A DNA stretch of 64,000 bases from CAVPGP01 sp963704025 (GTDB lineage Bacteria > Actinomycetota > Thermoleophilia > Gaiellales > Gaiellaceae), in the NCBI GenBank assembly GCA_963704025.1, contig CAVPGP010000005.1, positions 248,001-312,000 on the forward strand. The letters are read 5' to 3'. Position 1 is the stretch's first letter. Every line of letters starts with the position of its first letter. Made by a program: the position numbers and the translations under genes. Positions 41,701-49,903 of the stretch are shown in pieces. The notes under the pieces were generated by a model that made no database searches, had not been told where the DNA came from, and worked only from the letters and a program-made list of their open reading frames with translations.

Positions 41701-42555
41701 ATGCGCTCCGACGCCTACCGCCGTGCGGTTCTCGTCGGCGCCAGCCTGCTGGCGCTGCTGGTCGTCGTCGCGCTCGCGACCCGCGGCAATCTGGGCGGCT
41801 CCGAAGGGGGCCCCGGCCCGGGCGGCGGGTTCGTCGACTACGTCTTCACGGTCTTCCTCGCCGTCTTCGTGCTGCTGATCCCCATCGCGATCTGGATGTA
41901 CTGGACGCAGCGCGCCTCGCTCGTCTACGAGGCCACGCTGAACCGCAAGAAGCGCCGCTACGCCAACATCGTCACGGGGTTGGTGCTGGTCGGGATCGCC
42001 CTCTGGATCCAGTACCTGCGCATGCACGACGTCACCCTCTTCGGGCACGCCCTCAAGCAGCCGAAGGCGGTCCCGAAGGGGTCGCACAAGAGCGGCGGCA
42101 CCGGCACCGAGCCGATCTTCCACTGGTGGCTGGCAGTTCTGATCGTCGGCGCCGCGCTCGCATCGGTGGTTACGGCGTTCGTGGTCCTGCGGCGGCGGAA
42201 GCGCCTCGCCGAAAGGGAGGCGCAGACGGCAGCGGAGGCGGTCTCTCTGGCGCTCGACGACGCGCTCGACGACCTGCGCGAGGGCGATCCGCGCGAAGCC
42301 GTGATCCGCGCCTATGCGCGCCTCGAGCAGGTGCTCGGCTTCTACGGCTACCCGCGCGAGCCGCACGAGGCCCCGTTCGAGTGGCTGCAGCGCATCCTCG
42401 TGGGGCTGGACGCATCGGCCGCCTCGGTCGGACGCCTCGCCTCGCTGTTCGAGCGGGCCAAGTTCAGCCGGCACGAGATCGACGAGACGATGCGCGCGGA
42501 GGCGATCGACGCCCTCACGGTCGTGCGCGACGAGCTGCGGGAGGCGGACGCATGA
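41701..42555 (+). CDS. DUF4129 domain membrane protein
   Basis: A 284-residue protein with an N-terminal helix, two more helices (VFTVFLAVFVLLIPIAIWMY, ANIVTGLVLVGIALWIQYL) and one near residue 142 (FHWWLAVLIVGAALASVVTA). A cytoplasmic helical DUF4129 region follows (PREAVIRAYARLEQVLGFYG). In actinobacteria DUF4129 proteins are encoded with MoxR ATPases and DUF58 proteins, as here. The set resembles a transglutaminase-type operon, but no transglutaminase gene is present. It is first in a rightward five-gene operon and is coupled to the next gene by ATGA. Confidence 0.88.
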   Translation: MRSDAYRRAVLVGASLLALLVVVALATRGNLGGSEGGPGPGGGFVDYVFTVFLAVFVLLIPIAIWMYWTQRASLVYEATLNRKKRRYANIVTGLVLVGIALWIQYLRMHDVTLFGHALKQPKAVPKGSHKSGGTGTEPIFHWWLAVLIVGAALASVVTAFVVLRRRKRLAEREAQTAAEAVSLALDDALDDLREGDPREAVIRAYARLEQVLGFYGYPREPHEAPFEWLQRILVGLDASAASVGRLASLFERAKFSRHEIDETMRAEAIDALTVVRDELREADA

Positions 42556-43061
42556 GGAGGATCGCCCTCGAGCTCGGCCTGCTCGCCGCCCTGGTCTTCA
42601 CCGTCCTCTTCGTCTACGAGCCGGTCTCGACGGAGCTGACCCTCGACCTGGTGCTGCTCACCGCAGGAGGCCTGTCGCTGCTCCTGCTCGTCGGCTCGGC
42701 GCGAAGCGCAGCGCCGCCGCCGCCCGCGAGACGCTCGGCCTTCGAGGCCGCCGTGCGCGCGGCGCCGCCGGGGGACCTGCCGCCGTCGCAGCTCGAGACG
42801 ATCGGGCGCCGCGTAGAGCTGGGCGTCGCCCGCGCCGCCGACCTCCACTTCCACCTCAGGCCGATGCTGCGCGAGATCGCGGCGGCCCGGCTCGCCGCGC
42901 GCCACGGCTACGACATCGACGGCCCGCGTGCGCGTGCCGTCCTCGGCGAGGAGACCTGGGAGATCGTCCGCGCCGACCGCCCGCCGCCCGAGGAGCGCTT
43001 TGGGCCGGGCATCCCGCTCGCCGAGCTGCGCCTCGTCCTCGACCGGCTCGAGCGGCTGTAA
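42552..43061 (+). CDS. membrane protein of the MoxR/DUF58 operon
   Basis: A 169-residue protein with two N-terminal helices (LELGLLAALVFTVLFVY and LTLDLVLLTAGGLSLLLLVG) and a soluble helical domain (HFHLRPMLREIAAARLAARH). It occurs in the same position in related operons, but I know no specific function. The ATG overlaps the preceding stop (ATGA), and moxR follows 7 nt later. Confidence 0.8.
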   Translation: MRRIALELGLLAALVFTVLFVYEPVSTELTLDLVLLTAGGLSLLLLVGSARSAAPPPPARRSAFEAAVRAAPPGDLPPSQLETIGRRVELGVARAADLHFHLRPMLREIAAARLAARHGYDIDGPRARAVLGEETWEIVRADRPPPEERFGPGIPLAELRLVLDRLERL

Positions 43062-43068
43062 TACGCGC

Positions 43069-44103
43069 ATGGCGACGATCCACGACGTCCAGGAGATCTC
43101 GGCACGCGTTCTCGACGAGGTCGAGCGGGCGGTGATCGGCAAGCGCGACGCGCTCGAGCTCGTCCTGCTCGGGCTGCTCGCGGACGGCCACGTGCTGATC
43201 GAGGACTACCCCGGCCTGGCGAAGACGCTGATGGCGCGCTCGTTCGCCCAGGCGACGTCGCTCAGCTTCCAGCGGATCCAGTTCACGCCCGACCTGATGC
43301 CCTCCGACGTGACGGGCTCCTCGATCTACAACCAGCGCGACGCGGACTTCGAGTTCCGGCCCGGGCCGATCTTCGCCAACCTCCTGCTCGGCGACGAGAT
43401 CAACCGGGCGCCGCCGAAGACGCAGGCGGCGCTGCTCGAGGCGATGCAGGAGCGCCAGGTGACGATCGAGGGCAGGACGCACGTGCTCGAGCGCCCGTTC
43501 CTCGTCCTCGCGACGCAGAACCCGATCGAGTACGAGGGCACCTACCCGCTCCCGGAGGCCCAGCTCGACCGGTTCCTGCTGCGGATCTCGGTCGGCTACC
43601 CGGCTCGTGAGGACGAGTTCCGCGTCCTCACCGAGCGGGCCGAGCGGCAGACCGATGAGGTCGTCCTCTCGCCCGTCGTCGACCGGGAGACGCTCGTCGA
43701 GCTGCAGCAGGCCATCGAGTCCGTCTACGTCTCGGAGCCGATCGGCTATTACATCGTCGACATCGTCACGGCGACGCGCGAAGGCACCCAGGTTGCCGTC
43801 GGCGCCAGCCCTCGCGGGACGCTCGCGCTGCTCAAGCTGTCGCGCGGCAAGGCCGCCCTCGAGGGGCGCGACTTCGTCACCCCGGAGGACGTGAAGGCAA
43901 TCGCGGTGCCGGCGCTCGCACACCGGCTGATGCTGAAGCCGGAGCTCTGGGTGCAGCGCGTCCGCGCGGAGGACGTCGTCCGCGAGCGGCTGGAATCGGT
44001 GCCCGCGCCGTCCGCGGAGCCGGAGGCGGAGCGGACTGTCCGCGCAGCGGACCAGTGGAGGGGCGCCGGGGGAACCGGGAGGTTCCCCCGGCGCCCCGCG
44101 TGA
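43069..44103 (+). CDS. MoxR family AAA+ ATPase
   Basis: A 344-residue AAA+ ATPase of the MoxR group, chaperone-like proteins that act with von Willebrand-type (DUF58) partners. The nucleotide loop is LIEDYPGLAKTLMARSFAQA near residues 44-63. The MoxR signature QFTPDLMPSDVTGSSIYNQ precedes Walker B LLLGDEINRAPPKTQAALLE, and sensor 1 is LVLATQNPIEYEGTYPLPEA. The last 15 residues (RGAGGTGRFPRRPA) are encoded by a perfect 17-bp hairpin and do not look like the family. Its stop overlaps the DUF58 start (GTGA). Confidence 0.95.
   Translation: MATIHDVQEISARVLDEVERAVIGKRDALELVLLGLLADGHVLIEDYPGLAKTLMARSFAQATSLSFQRIQFTPDLMPSDVTGSSIYNQRDADFEFRPGPIFANLLLGDEINRAPPKTQAALLEAMQERQVTIEGRTHVLERPFLVLATQNPIEYEGTYPLPEAQLDRFLLRISVGYPAREDEFRVLTERAERQTDEVVLSPVVDRETLVELQQAIESVYVSEPIGYYIVDIVTATREGTQVAVGASPRGTLALLKLSRGKAALEGRDFVTPEDVKAIAVPALAHRLMLKPELWVQRVRAEDVVRERLESVPAPSAEPEAERTVRAADQWRGAGGTGRFPRRPA
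44060..44097 (+). other. 17-bp perfect hairpin at the moxR/DUF58 junction
   Basis: ggggcgccgggggaacc (44060-44076) pairs without mismatch with 44081-44097 around the loop ggga, which fits a GNRA tetraloop. It ends 2 nt before the GTG of the DUF58 gene, covering the position where its ribosome-binding site would be. It could limit DUF58 translation, stabilise or terminate mRNA, or be an inserted palindrome. Its coding product is a low-complexity tail on MoxR. Confidence 0.85.
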
Positions 44104-45371
44104 AGCGCTCCGTCTCGCCGCGGCTCACGGCGTACACGGCGCTCGCCGCGCTGGGACTGCTCGCGGCGCTCGCGCTCGGGCGGCCGGAGCTCGTCGCCGC
44201 CGCGGCGCCGTTCGCGCTCGTGCTCGCCGCGGGACTCGTGCTCGGGGAGCGGCCGCGCCTCCAGGTGCAGCTCGAGCTCGACCGCAATCGCGCGCTGGAG
44301 GGCGAGGAGATCGCTGCGACGCTGCGCGTCCACTCGGACACGGCCGTCGAGCGGCTGGAGCTCTTCCTCGCGCTCCCGGACGGGCTCGAGGTCGCGGGCG
44401 GCGACAACCCCTCGGCGATCCACCTCCGCGCCGGCGAGGAGCGCGAGCTCGAGCTACGGCTCCGCTGCGTGCGCTGGGGCGGGTACGTGGTCGGCCGCGT
44501 CCACGCACGGGCCCGCGATCTGCTCGGGCTCTTCGTCGACGAGGGAGCGTTCGAGCAGCCGCGCCCACTGCGTGTCTATCCACGCGAGGAGGAGCTGCGC
44601 CGCCTCGTGCCGCCGCAGGAGACGCAGCTCTTCGTCGGCAACGAGGTCTCGCGACGGAAAGGGGACGGCATCGAGTTCGCCGACATCCGGCCCTACGCGC
44701 CGGGCGACCGCGTCCGGCGCGTTAACTGGCGTGCGAGCGCGCGCCGCGGCGAGCTCTGGGTGAACGAGACGCACCCGGAGCGGAACACCGACGTGATCAT
44801 CTTCCTCGACAGCTTCACCGAGTCGCGGCGCGGAGGCACGAGCACGCTCGACGTGGCCGTCCGCGCGGCGGCGTCGCTCGCGACGCGGTACATCGCGCGC
44901 CGCGACCGGGTCGGGCTCGTCGGCTTCGGCGGCGTCCTGCGCTGGCTCGTGCCCGGGACCGGCGCGGCGCAGCAGTACCGGATCGTCGAGTCGCTGCTCG
45001 ACACGGCGATCGTCCTCAACTGGGCCTGGAAGGACATCGACATCATCCCGAGGCGGACGCTCCCGCCCCAGGCGCTCGTGCTCGCACTGACACCGCTGCT
45101 GGACGACCGTGCGGTCGGCGCGCTCGCCGACCTGCGAGCGCGCGGCTTCGACGTCGCGGTCGTCGAGGTCTCGCCGGTGCCGTTCGCGCCCGAGCCGGAC
45201 CCCGAGGACGAGGCGGCGACGCTGGCCTACCGCCTCTGGCTCCTCCGCCGCGAGACGCTCCGCTCGCGTTACCACCAGCTCGGGATCGCCGTCGCCGAGT
45301 GGCGCGAGGGCGTCCCGCTGCAGGCCCCGCTGGAGGAGGTGAGCTCGTTCCGTCGCTTCGCCCGCCGCTGA
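44100..45371 (+). CDS. DUF58 domain (von Willebrand A-like) protein
   Basis: A 423-residue protein with two N-terminal helices, a beta-rich region, and the DUF58 core KGDGIEFADIRPYAPGDRVR RVNW (signature split at the arginine). A vWA-like segment follows (NTDVIIFLDSFTES, then TLDVAVRAAASLATRY). DUF58 proteins are thought to be client-binding partners of MoxR ATPases. The GTG start overlaps moxR by 4 bp, and a strong hairpin immediately precedes it, so initiation may depend on ribosomes finishing moxR. The next gene overlaps or abuts its 3' end. Confidence 0.92.
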   Translation: MKRSVSPRLTAYTALAALGLLAALALGRPELVAAAAPFALVLAAGLVLGERPRLQVQLELDRNRALEGEEIAATLRVHSDTAVERLELFLALPDGLEVAGGDNPSAIHLRAGEERELELRLRCVRWGGYVVGRVHARARDLLGLFVDEGAFEQPRPLRVYPREEELRRLVPPQETQLFVGNEVSRRKGDGIEFADIRPYAPGDRVRRVNWRASARRGELWVNETHPERNTDVIIFLDSFTESRRGGTSTLDVAVRAAASLATRYIARRDRVGLVGFGGVLRWLVPGTGAAQQYRIVESLLDTAIVLNWAWKDIDIIPRRTLPPQALVLALTPLLDDRAVGALADLRARGFDVAVVEVSPVPFAPEPDPEDEAATLAYRLWLLRRETLRSRYHQLGIAVAEWREGVPLQAPLEEVSSFRRFARR

Positions 45372-45883
45372 CCCGCGCGCCGCTGATCGTGGCGTCGACC
45401 GCGATCCTCGCCGGCGCCGGCGTGGTCGCCGTGCTCGGCGCGGACCGCTTTCGCTCGACGGTCGAGCTGCTCGCCGCGCTCGGCGTGGTCCTGATCGTGC
45501 CGGCCCTGGTGCTGCGACGTCCCGGGTTCGTCGGCCCGGCGCTGGCCCTCCTCGGCACCGCATACGCGGTGTCCGCGGCCGGCCGTGAGTCTTCCGACCA
45601 GCTCGTGGTCGTCTTCGCTCCCCTGCTGCTCGTCGGAGCCGAGCTCGCGTACTGGTCGGTCGAGAGCCCGGCCTCGGTTCGCCCGGAGCCGGTGGTCGTC
45701 CTGCGCCGCCTGGCTGCCGTGCTCGTGCTGGCGCTGCTCGCCGCGGCCGTCGCCGCGTTCCTGCTTGCCTCGAGCGAGCTCGCCGTCGACGGCGGAGTGG
45801 AGCTCTTGGCGCTGGGTGTCGCCGCCGCGACGGGCGTGCTCGCGCTCGTGGCGCAGCTCGCCCGTCGCGGCGCGCGGACCTAA
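45299..45883 (+). CDS. membrane protein, last gene of MoxR/DUF58 operon
   Basis: An Ala/Leu/Val-rich protein with about six hydrophobic helices (IVASTAILAGAGVVAVL, VELLAALGVVLIVPALVL, QLVVVFAPLLLVGAELAYW, then two more). The start is uncertain. GTG at 45299 would overlap the DUF58 gene by 73 nt. GTG at 45389 lies 17 nt after the DUF58 stop but within the first helix. The LVPSLRPPLTRAPL stretch before it looks like a natural N-terminus without a start codon. No family is recognised. Its end lies 3 nt from the convergent glycosidase gene. Confidence 0.7.
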   Translation: MARGRPAAGPAGGGELVPSLRPPLTRAPLIVASTAILAGAGVVAVLGADRFRSTVELLAALGVVLIVPALVLRRPGFVGPALALLGTAYAVSAAGRESSDQLVVVFAPLLLVGAELAYWSVESPASVRPEPVVVLRRLAAVLVLALLAAAVAAFLLASSELAVDGGVELLALGVAAATGVLALVAQLARRGART

Positions 45884-45886
45884 CTG

Positions 45887-47272
45887 CTAGGCGACGAGGA
45901 GAACCTCGCGCGTGGTGGCGTTCCCGTGCTCGTCCGTCGCGGCGACGTCCACGGTGTAGCGCTTGCCCGCGGCCGGCTTGAAGCGGACCGGGAACTGAAT
46001 CGTCCCCTGCGCGGACAGCGCTGCGTAGCTGGTCCCGGCGTCGAGCTGCGCGGACCCGTTGCGGACCTTGAACTGAACCGTGATCGTCGAGCCCGTCGCG
46101 GCGAAGTGCGCGAGCCGCGGCAGCCGCACCTTGACCATCGGGTTGGCCGCTGCCTTCACGTGCAGCACCTCGCCGTCGTTGGCCTTCGCGAAGGTCGTGA
46201 ACGTGGAGAGGATCGGCTTGGGCGTATCGGCCGCCGAATAGAGCCCGCTCTGCCAGCTGCTCTGCTTGTTGTCGCGAAAGATGAACCAGACGAACATCTC
46301 GACGCGCGGGTCCTTCTTCGCCATGTTGAGCGCCGTGGCAGCGTACTTGGACTGAGTCGTGAGCGAGACGCCCATCGGCTCGGCCGGCTTCGACTCGTGG
46401 CCGTACTCGGTGATCCAGATCGCCGTGTTCTTCCGCTTGAACCACGAGTCGATCGACGTCTCGAACTTCTTCATCGAGGGCAGCGTCACGTTCGGCCAGC
46501 GGACGAGTGAGGTCGGCGCGAGGTTCGGCCGAAGCGGGTACGGATGGTGCGCGTAGGCGTCGAAGCGGAGCCCCGAGCGGTACTTCGCGAGCGTCTTGGC
46601 GAAGGTCCCGGGCGCGACGGAGTCGTTGCTGCCCTTCTTCGGGTGGTCGCGGCCGACCGCCGACGTCTCGCCGATCGCGACCTGGGCGGTCGGGTTGCCG
46701 GCCTTGATCCCGGCATAGGCGGACTTGTAGAGGCTCGCGTAGAGCTTCGGGCTGACGATGCGCCCCTTCGCGTCGAACTGCGGCGAGAGGAAGATGCCGA
46801 GGTTGGGCTCGTTCCAGACCGAGTAGCGCCCGACGTACGGATAGCCGATGTGGCGGCCCGAGTACCGGTCGGCGAGCGCCTGCGAGAACCTGCGCAGGTC
46901 GGCGAGGTTCCGCGGCAGCTTGTTGCGCGCCGGGCCCGCCCACTTGGGCGTCCCCCAAATGGTGATGTAGACGTCCATGCCGCGCTGCTGCGCGCTGCGA
47001 ACGAGGTCGTCCATGTCCTGCAGCCGATAGGCCGGGTCCAGCCCGTTCGCCGCGTCGGCAGGACGCCGCGGCGCGATCGCCGACCAGTCGGCCGTGGCGC
47101 GGACGATCGACGCACCGGTCGCCGAGGCGCGGTCGAGCACCTCCTGCGAGTCGGGCGACCAGCGGAAGCTGACGTCGTCCTGGAAGCCGATCTGCATCCG
47201 CTCCGCCGACAGGGCGGAGGCCGGTAGGACGAGCGCTGAGACGAGGGCGAGCGCGAGGGCGACGCGACGCAC
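45887..47272 (-). CDS. secreted glycoside hydrolase, clan GH-A (GH39/GH5-like)
   Basis: A 461-residue exported protein. The GTG at 47270-47272 has aaggagg 7 nt upstream and opens a signal peptide (RRVALALALVSALVLPASAL with AxA near residue 22). The TIM-barrel contains the acid/base Glu in YSVWNEPNLGIFLSP near residue 150 and the nucleophile Glu in AIWITEYGHESKPAEPMG near 275, the NEP/TEYG pair of clan GH-A. A C-terminal beta domain (residues about 370-461) resembles an Ig-like/Big module (VDVAATDEHGNATTREVLL). It probably cleaves an extracellular polysaccharide; linkage unknown. Confidence 0.85.
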   Translation of the reverse strand: MRRVALALALVSALVLPASALSAERMQIGFQDDVSFRWSPDSQEVLDRASATGASIVRATADWSAIAPRRPADAANGLDPAYRLQDMDDLVRSAQQRGMDVYITIWGTPKWAGPARNKLPRNLADLRRFSQALADRYSGRHIGYPYVGRYSVWNEPNLGIFLSPQFDAKGRIVSPKLYASLYKSAYAGIKAGNPTAQVAIGETSAVGRDHPKKGSNDSVAPGTFAKTLAKYRSGLRFDAYAHHPYPLRPNLAPTSLVRWPNVTLPSMKKFETSIDSWFKRKNTAIWITEYGHESKPAEPMGVSLTTQSKYAATALNMAKKDPRVEMFVWFIFRDNKQSSWQSGLYSAADTPKPILSTFTTFAKANDGEVLHVKAAANPMVKVRLPRLAHFAATGSTITVQFKVRNGSAQLDAGTSYAALSAQGTIQFPVRFKPAAGKRYTVDVAATDEHGNATTREVLLVA

Positions 47273-47404
47273 GGGCAAACCTCCTTGGAGACGCCAGGAA
47301 CCCCGGCACGGTAGCGAGCACGCCGTGAGGGTCGTGTAAAGGCCGAGAGGCGAATTGGTTGCTCTGCGGCTTTCCCGCCCGATCCGTGTGCTAGTCCTGT
47401 AACC

Positions 47405-47719
47405 GTGAACGGGAGCCTGAACGTCCGCGCCGCCCAGGAGCGGCTGCTCGAGTCGGGCGGCGGCTACGAGATCATCCACGAGTCGCCCGGATTGGAGATC
47501 GGCGTCTACGTCCTGGTGGCGCCCGAGCCCGACCGGCAACAGCCTCATGCGGACGACGAGGTCTACGTCGTGCTTTCCGGCACCGGCGTGCTGGAGGTCG
47601 AGGGGAACCGGCTGGAGCTCGACGAGGGGCACTTCGCCTTCGTGCCCGCCCACGTTGAGCACCGGTTCGTCGCCTACGAGCACCTTGCCGTGCTGGTGAT
47701 CTTCACCCGCCCGCGCTGA
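47405..47719 (+). CDS. cupin domain protein
   Basis: A 104-residue single-domain cupin. Motif 1 is QQPHADDEVYVVLSGTGVLE with His and acidic metal ligands near residues 41-47, and motif 2 is FAFVPAHVEHRFVAYE with the final histidines. The barrel could bind a metal for isomerase, dioxygenase or sensing functions; the substrate is unknown. The GTG at 47405 is used. Immediately after the stop begins a three-copy tandem repeat. Confidence 0.85.
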   Translation: MNGSLNVRAAQERLLESGGGYEIIHESPGLEIGVYVLVAPEPDRQQPHADDEVYVVLSGTGVLEVEGNRLELDEGHFAFVPAHVEHRFVAYEHLAVLVIFTRPR

Positions 47720-47770
47720 GTCCCGGCCAGGGCATAGTCCCGGGCCAGGGCGTCGTCCCGGCCAGGGCAT
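47720..47770. repeat. 17/18-bp tandem triplication after a stop codon
   Basis: Three imperfect copies of gtcccggccagggcat follow the cupin stop directly. The middle copy has an extra G and gtc for ata. They lie between convergent genes (47719 and 47823). The copies look like slippage products, and fit the same pattern as 2818-2859 and 51437-51487. Confidence 0.9.
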
Positions 47771-47822
47771 CGGCTTCACCGCCTCGACGACCGGCGGCCC
47801 GCGGTCGGCCGCACGGCGGGCG

Positions 47823-47930
47823 TCAGCCGAACCCGCCGCCCTTCTTCGCCTTCTTCTCCGCGCGCTTCTCCTTCAGCGTCTTCTGCGGCTTTTTTCGCTC
47901 GAGCCGCTTCGGCTTCTCCGAGCCCTTCAT
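47823..47930 (-). CDS. very small lysine-rich protein
   Basis: A 35-residue open frame with a strong ribosome site (cggaggtcccg before ATG 47928-47930). It reads KGSEKPKRLERKKPQKTL then KEKRAEKKAKKGGGFG. About half the residues are Lys, Arg or Glu, predicting a charged helix and possible nucleic-acid or ribosome binding, with a C-terminal GGGFG. I know of similar tiny basic proteins in actinobacteria but no function. The SD and consistent codon use support it as a gene. Confidence 0.6.
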   Translation of the reverse strand: MKGSEKPKRLERKKPQKTLKEKRAEKKAKKGGGFG

Positions 47931-48018
47931 CGGGACCTCCGTTTCCGCTGGAGCCTGAGTCGAAGCCTACTCTCCGCGACAGCCGGCGCCAGTCGCCGGC
48001 GCACGACTCCGCGTGCGG

Positions 48019-49005
48019 CTACTGCCAGAGGACCTCCGTGTCGAGCAGGCCGAGGAAGCCTTCCGGATCGTCGACCGCGGCCTCGGGCGCATGGGTTCCG
48101 GCGCGTGCGATGCGTCCGGCTGCGAGCTCGAGTGCGGCGCGTGCCGCGGGCTCGGAGGTCGAGCGGGCGCTGCCTCCGCGCGTGACCGTCAGCCCGGTCA
48201 CGGCTCCACCGCCGTTGCGGACGTCCACCAGGTGCACCGCCACGGAGGCGGGAGACTGGACGTACGGCTCCGGCTCCTCCCCCGGCGGCAGGGCGAGGAG
48301 CCCTTCGAGCAGCCGGGGCGACAGGCAGAGCCGGAAGCTCGCCTCGTCCAGGCTCGGGTACTCCTCGGGCAGCGTCGCGAGCTCCGAATGCAACGTGTAG
48401 ATCCCGGCCGCGCGCCCGATCGGCTCCGGGAAGTCGTGGTCCTCCGATCCGGACAGCGGCTCCACCTCGCGCAGCTCGCCGTCCGCGAGCACCATCGGGG
48501 AGAGCTGCAGCTCGTCGAGGAGCGTTCGCACGGAGTACGGCGCCGGCAGCGGGTGATCCACGGCGGCCGGGTCCCGCGTCACCGCCCAGATGTGCATGGA
48601 CGTGGGCATGCCGTCGAGCCGCTCGACGGCGGCGCGCGCGAGCAGGTTGGTCTTTCCGGGTGCGGAGCCCATGCCGAGCACGGCTGTCAGCCCGGCGCCG
48701 CGGAAGTCGCGGTCGAGGTCGAGCTGGCGGCGCGTCATGTGGAAGAGCCCGCCCAGGTCGACATAGTGGGCGCCGGCCAGGAGGCAGGCGCGCATCACGT
48801 CGAGGTTGAGCCTGTAGTCGGCGCAGTTGACGCAGACAGCGGCGCCTTCCAGGGCCGCTGCCAACGACGCAGGGTCGCGCGCGTCGACGTGCTCGTCGCC
48901 CTCGAGCCGGAAGTCGCGGCGAAGCGGGCTCTCGCCCCAGCTGTCGAGGAACTGCAGGACGTGACGCCCGATCGTCCCCGCCGCGCCGAGCACGAGGACG
49001 GTCAC
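48019..49005 (-). CDS. saccharopine dehydrogenase-like NAD(P)-binding protein
   Basis: A 328-residue protein whose N-terminal Rossmann motif is VTVLVLGAAGTIGRHVLQFL. It shows the layout of saccharopine dehydrogenase-like enzymes: VDARDPASLAAALEGAAVCV, CADYRLNLDVMRACLLAGAH and YVDLGGLFHMTRRQLDLD. Members act on amino-acid adducts, lipids or carboxynorspermidine-type substrates; which applies is unclear. The GTG at 49003-49005 overlaps the stop of a possible 46-residue upstream frame. Confidence 0.85.
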   Translation of the reverse strand: MTVLVLGAAGTIGRHVLQFLDSWGESPLRRDFRLEGDEHVDARDPASLAAALEGAAVCVNCADYRLNLDVMRACLLAGAHYVDLGGLFHMTRRQLDLDRDFRGAGLTAVLGMGSAPGKTNLLARAAVERLDGMPTSMHIWAVTRDPAAVDHPLPAPYSVRTLLDELQLSPMVLADGELREVEPLSGSEDHDFPEPIGRAAGIYTLHSELATLPEEYPSLDEASFRLCLSPRLLEGLLALPPGEEPEPYVQSPASVAVHLVDVRNGGGAVTGLTVTRGGSARSTSEPAARAALELAAGRIARAGTHAPEAAVDDPEGFLGLLDTEVLWQ

Positions 49006-49142
49006 GCAGGCCCTGCGGAAACCGTCAGCCGTCGGCCGGCCGATTTCGGCACGACGGCCGGCTCGCGCTCCGCGTCGACGTGGACGGCGATCTCGAGGCT
49101 CTGGCCCCCCTCGTGGACGTCGTTCCGCTGGAAGGCGACCAT
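49002..49142 (-). CDS. possible 46-residue small protein
   Basis: An ATG at 49140-49142 opens a short frame beginning VAFQRNDVHEGGQSLEIAVH and ending RRLTVSAGPA. Its TGA overlaps the GTG of the saccharopine dehydrogenase-like gene by 4 bp, the spacing seen at most coupled junctions here. GGTGG precedes the ATG too closely for a good SD. The composition is protein-like, but there is no recognised family, so it remains a candidate only. Confidence 0.35.
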   Translation of the reverse strand: MVAFQRNDVHEGGQSLEIAVHVDAEREPAVVPKSAGRRLTVSAGPA

Positions 49143-49175
49143 CCACCGACGCTAACAGGGGTCTATGGTCCGCGC

Positions 49176-49760
49176 GTGCCCATCCGTGAGCCGGTCGAGC
49201 GGTGCCTGACGCGAATCGCGCGACGCCGCGTCCTCGCAGCGGGTCTCTCCGCCCCGATCGTGGTCGGGCTCGTCGCGGCCGGATGCGGTGGAACGAGGAC
49301 GGTCACGAAGACCGTCACCGTCGCGCCGCCGGAGGCGACGGGCCGTCCTGACCAGATCGCCCAGTTCGGCTACGTGAAGTCCCTGACCCGCAAGGGCGGT
49401 GCGTACGAGCTGCGCTTCGATCCCGCCTGGTTCCTCAGCGGCCGAACGGCGAACGTCGCCGCCGCCGAGGATCAGGGACTCGCGCCGGGTGAGCCGATCC
49501 CACCCGTCCCGAACGACAACTACGTCCTCGACGAGGGCCACCGGCTGCTGACATACCGCGTCCCCGCTGACGCCCGTGTCACCGTCCTGACGCGCCACGG
49601 GCCGGGGCCGCTGGGCGCGACGCCGGTCAGCGTCGCCGAGCTTGCGCGGATCGTCAACGGCGGCAGGCACCGGCCCCTGTTCGAGCCCATCTCCACCGGC
49701 TTCTGGATCCGGGTGGACAACGACACGGTTCGCTCGCTCGACCAGCAATACCGCCCGTAG
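49176..49760 (+). CDS. lipoprotein, function unknown
   Basis: A 194-residue protein with a basic N-region (EPVERCLTRIARRRVLAAGL), a hydrophobic core and a lipobox LVAAGCGG near residue 35, so the mature protein is probably lipid-anchored outside the membrane. A Thr/Val linker (TRTVTKTVTVAPPEA) follows. The remaining domain (FGYVKSLTRKGGAYELRFDP, then AWFLSGRTAN) looks beta-rich. The GTG at 49176 is chosen because it gives a proper signal sequence. No family is recognised. Confidence 0.75.
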   Translation: MPIREPVERCLTRIARRRVLAAGLSAPIVVGLVAAGCGGTRTVTKTVTVAPPEATGRPDQIAQFGYVKSLTRKGGAYELRFDPAWFLSGRTANVAAAEDQGLAPGEPIPPVPNDNYVLDEGHRLLTYRVPADARVTVLTRHGPGPLGATPVSVAELARIVNGGRHRPLFEPISTGFWIRVDNDTVRSLDQQYRP

Positions 49761-49903
49761 GCGGCATGCGGCGCGGAGCAAGCAGCCCGGAAGCCGCTCA
49801 GAGTCGTCCTTGCGGACGACGACGAATCGTCCCCGGCGCCGACGGCGCCGTCCGTACGCTCGAAGGGACGACATTTCTCCCTCGTGCGAAAGGCGGAACC
49901 TCG

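Noticed and set aside
44454..47321. A 955-codon minus-strand frame covering DUF58 and the glycosidase region
   Set aside because: Shadow frame. The real genes are DUF58 on plus and the secreted glycosidase in another minus frame.
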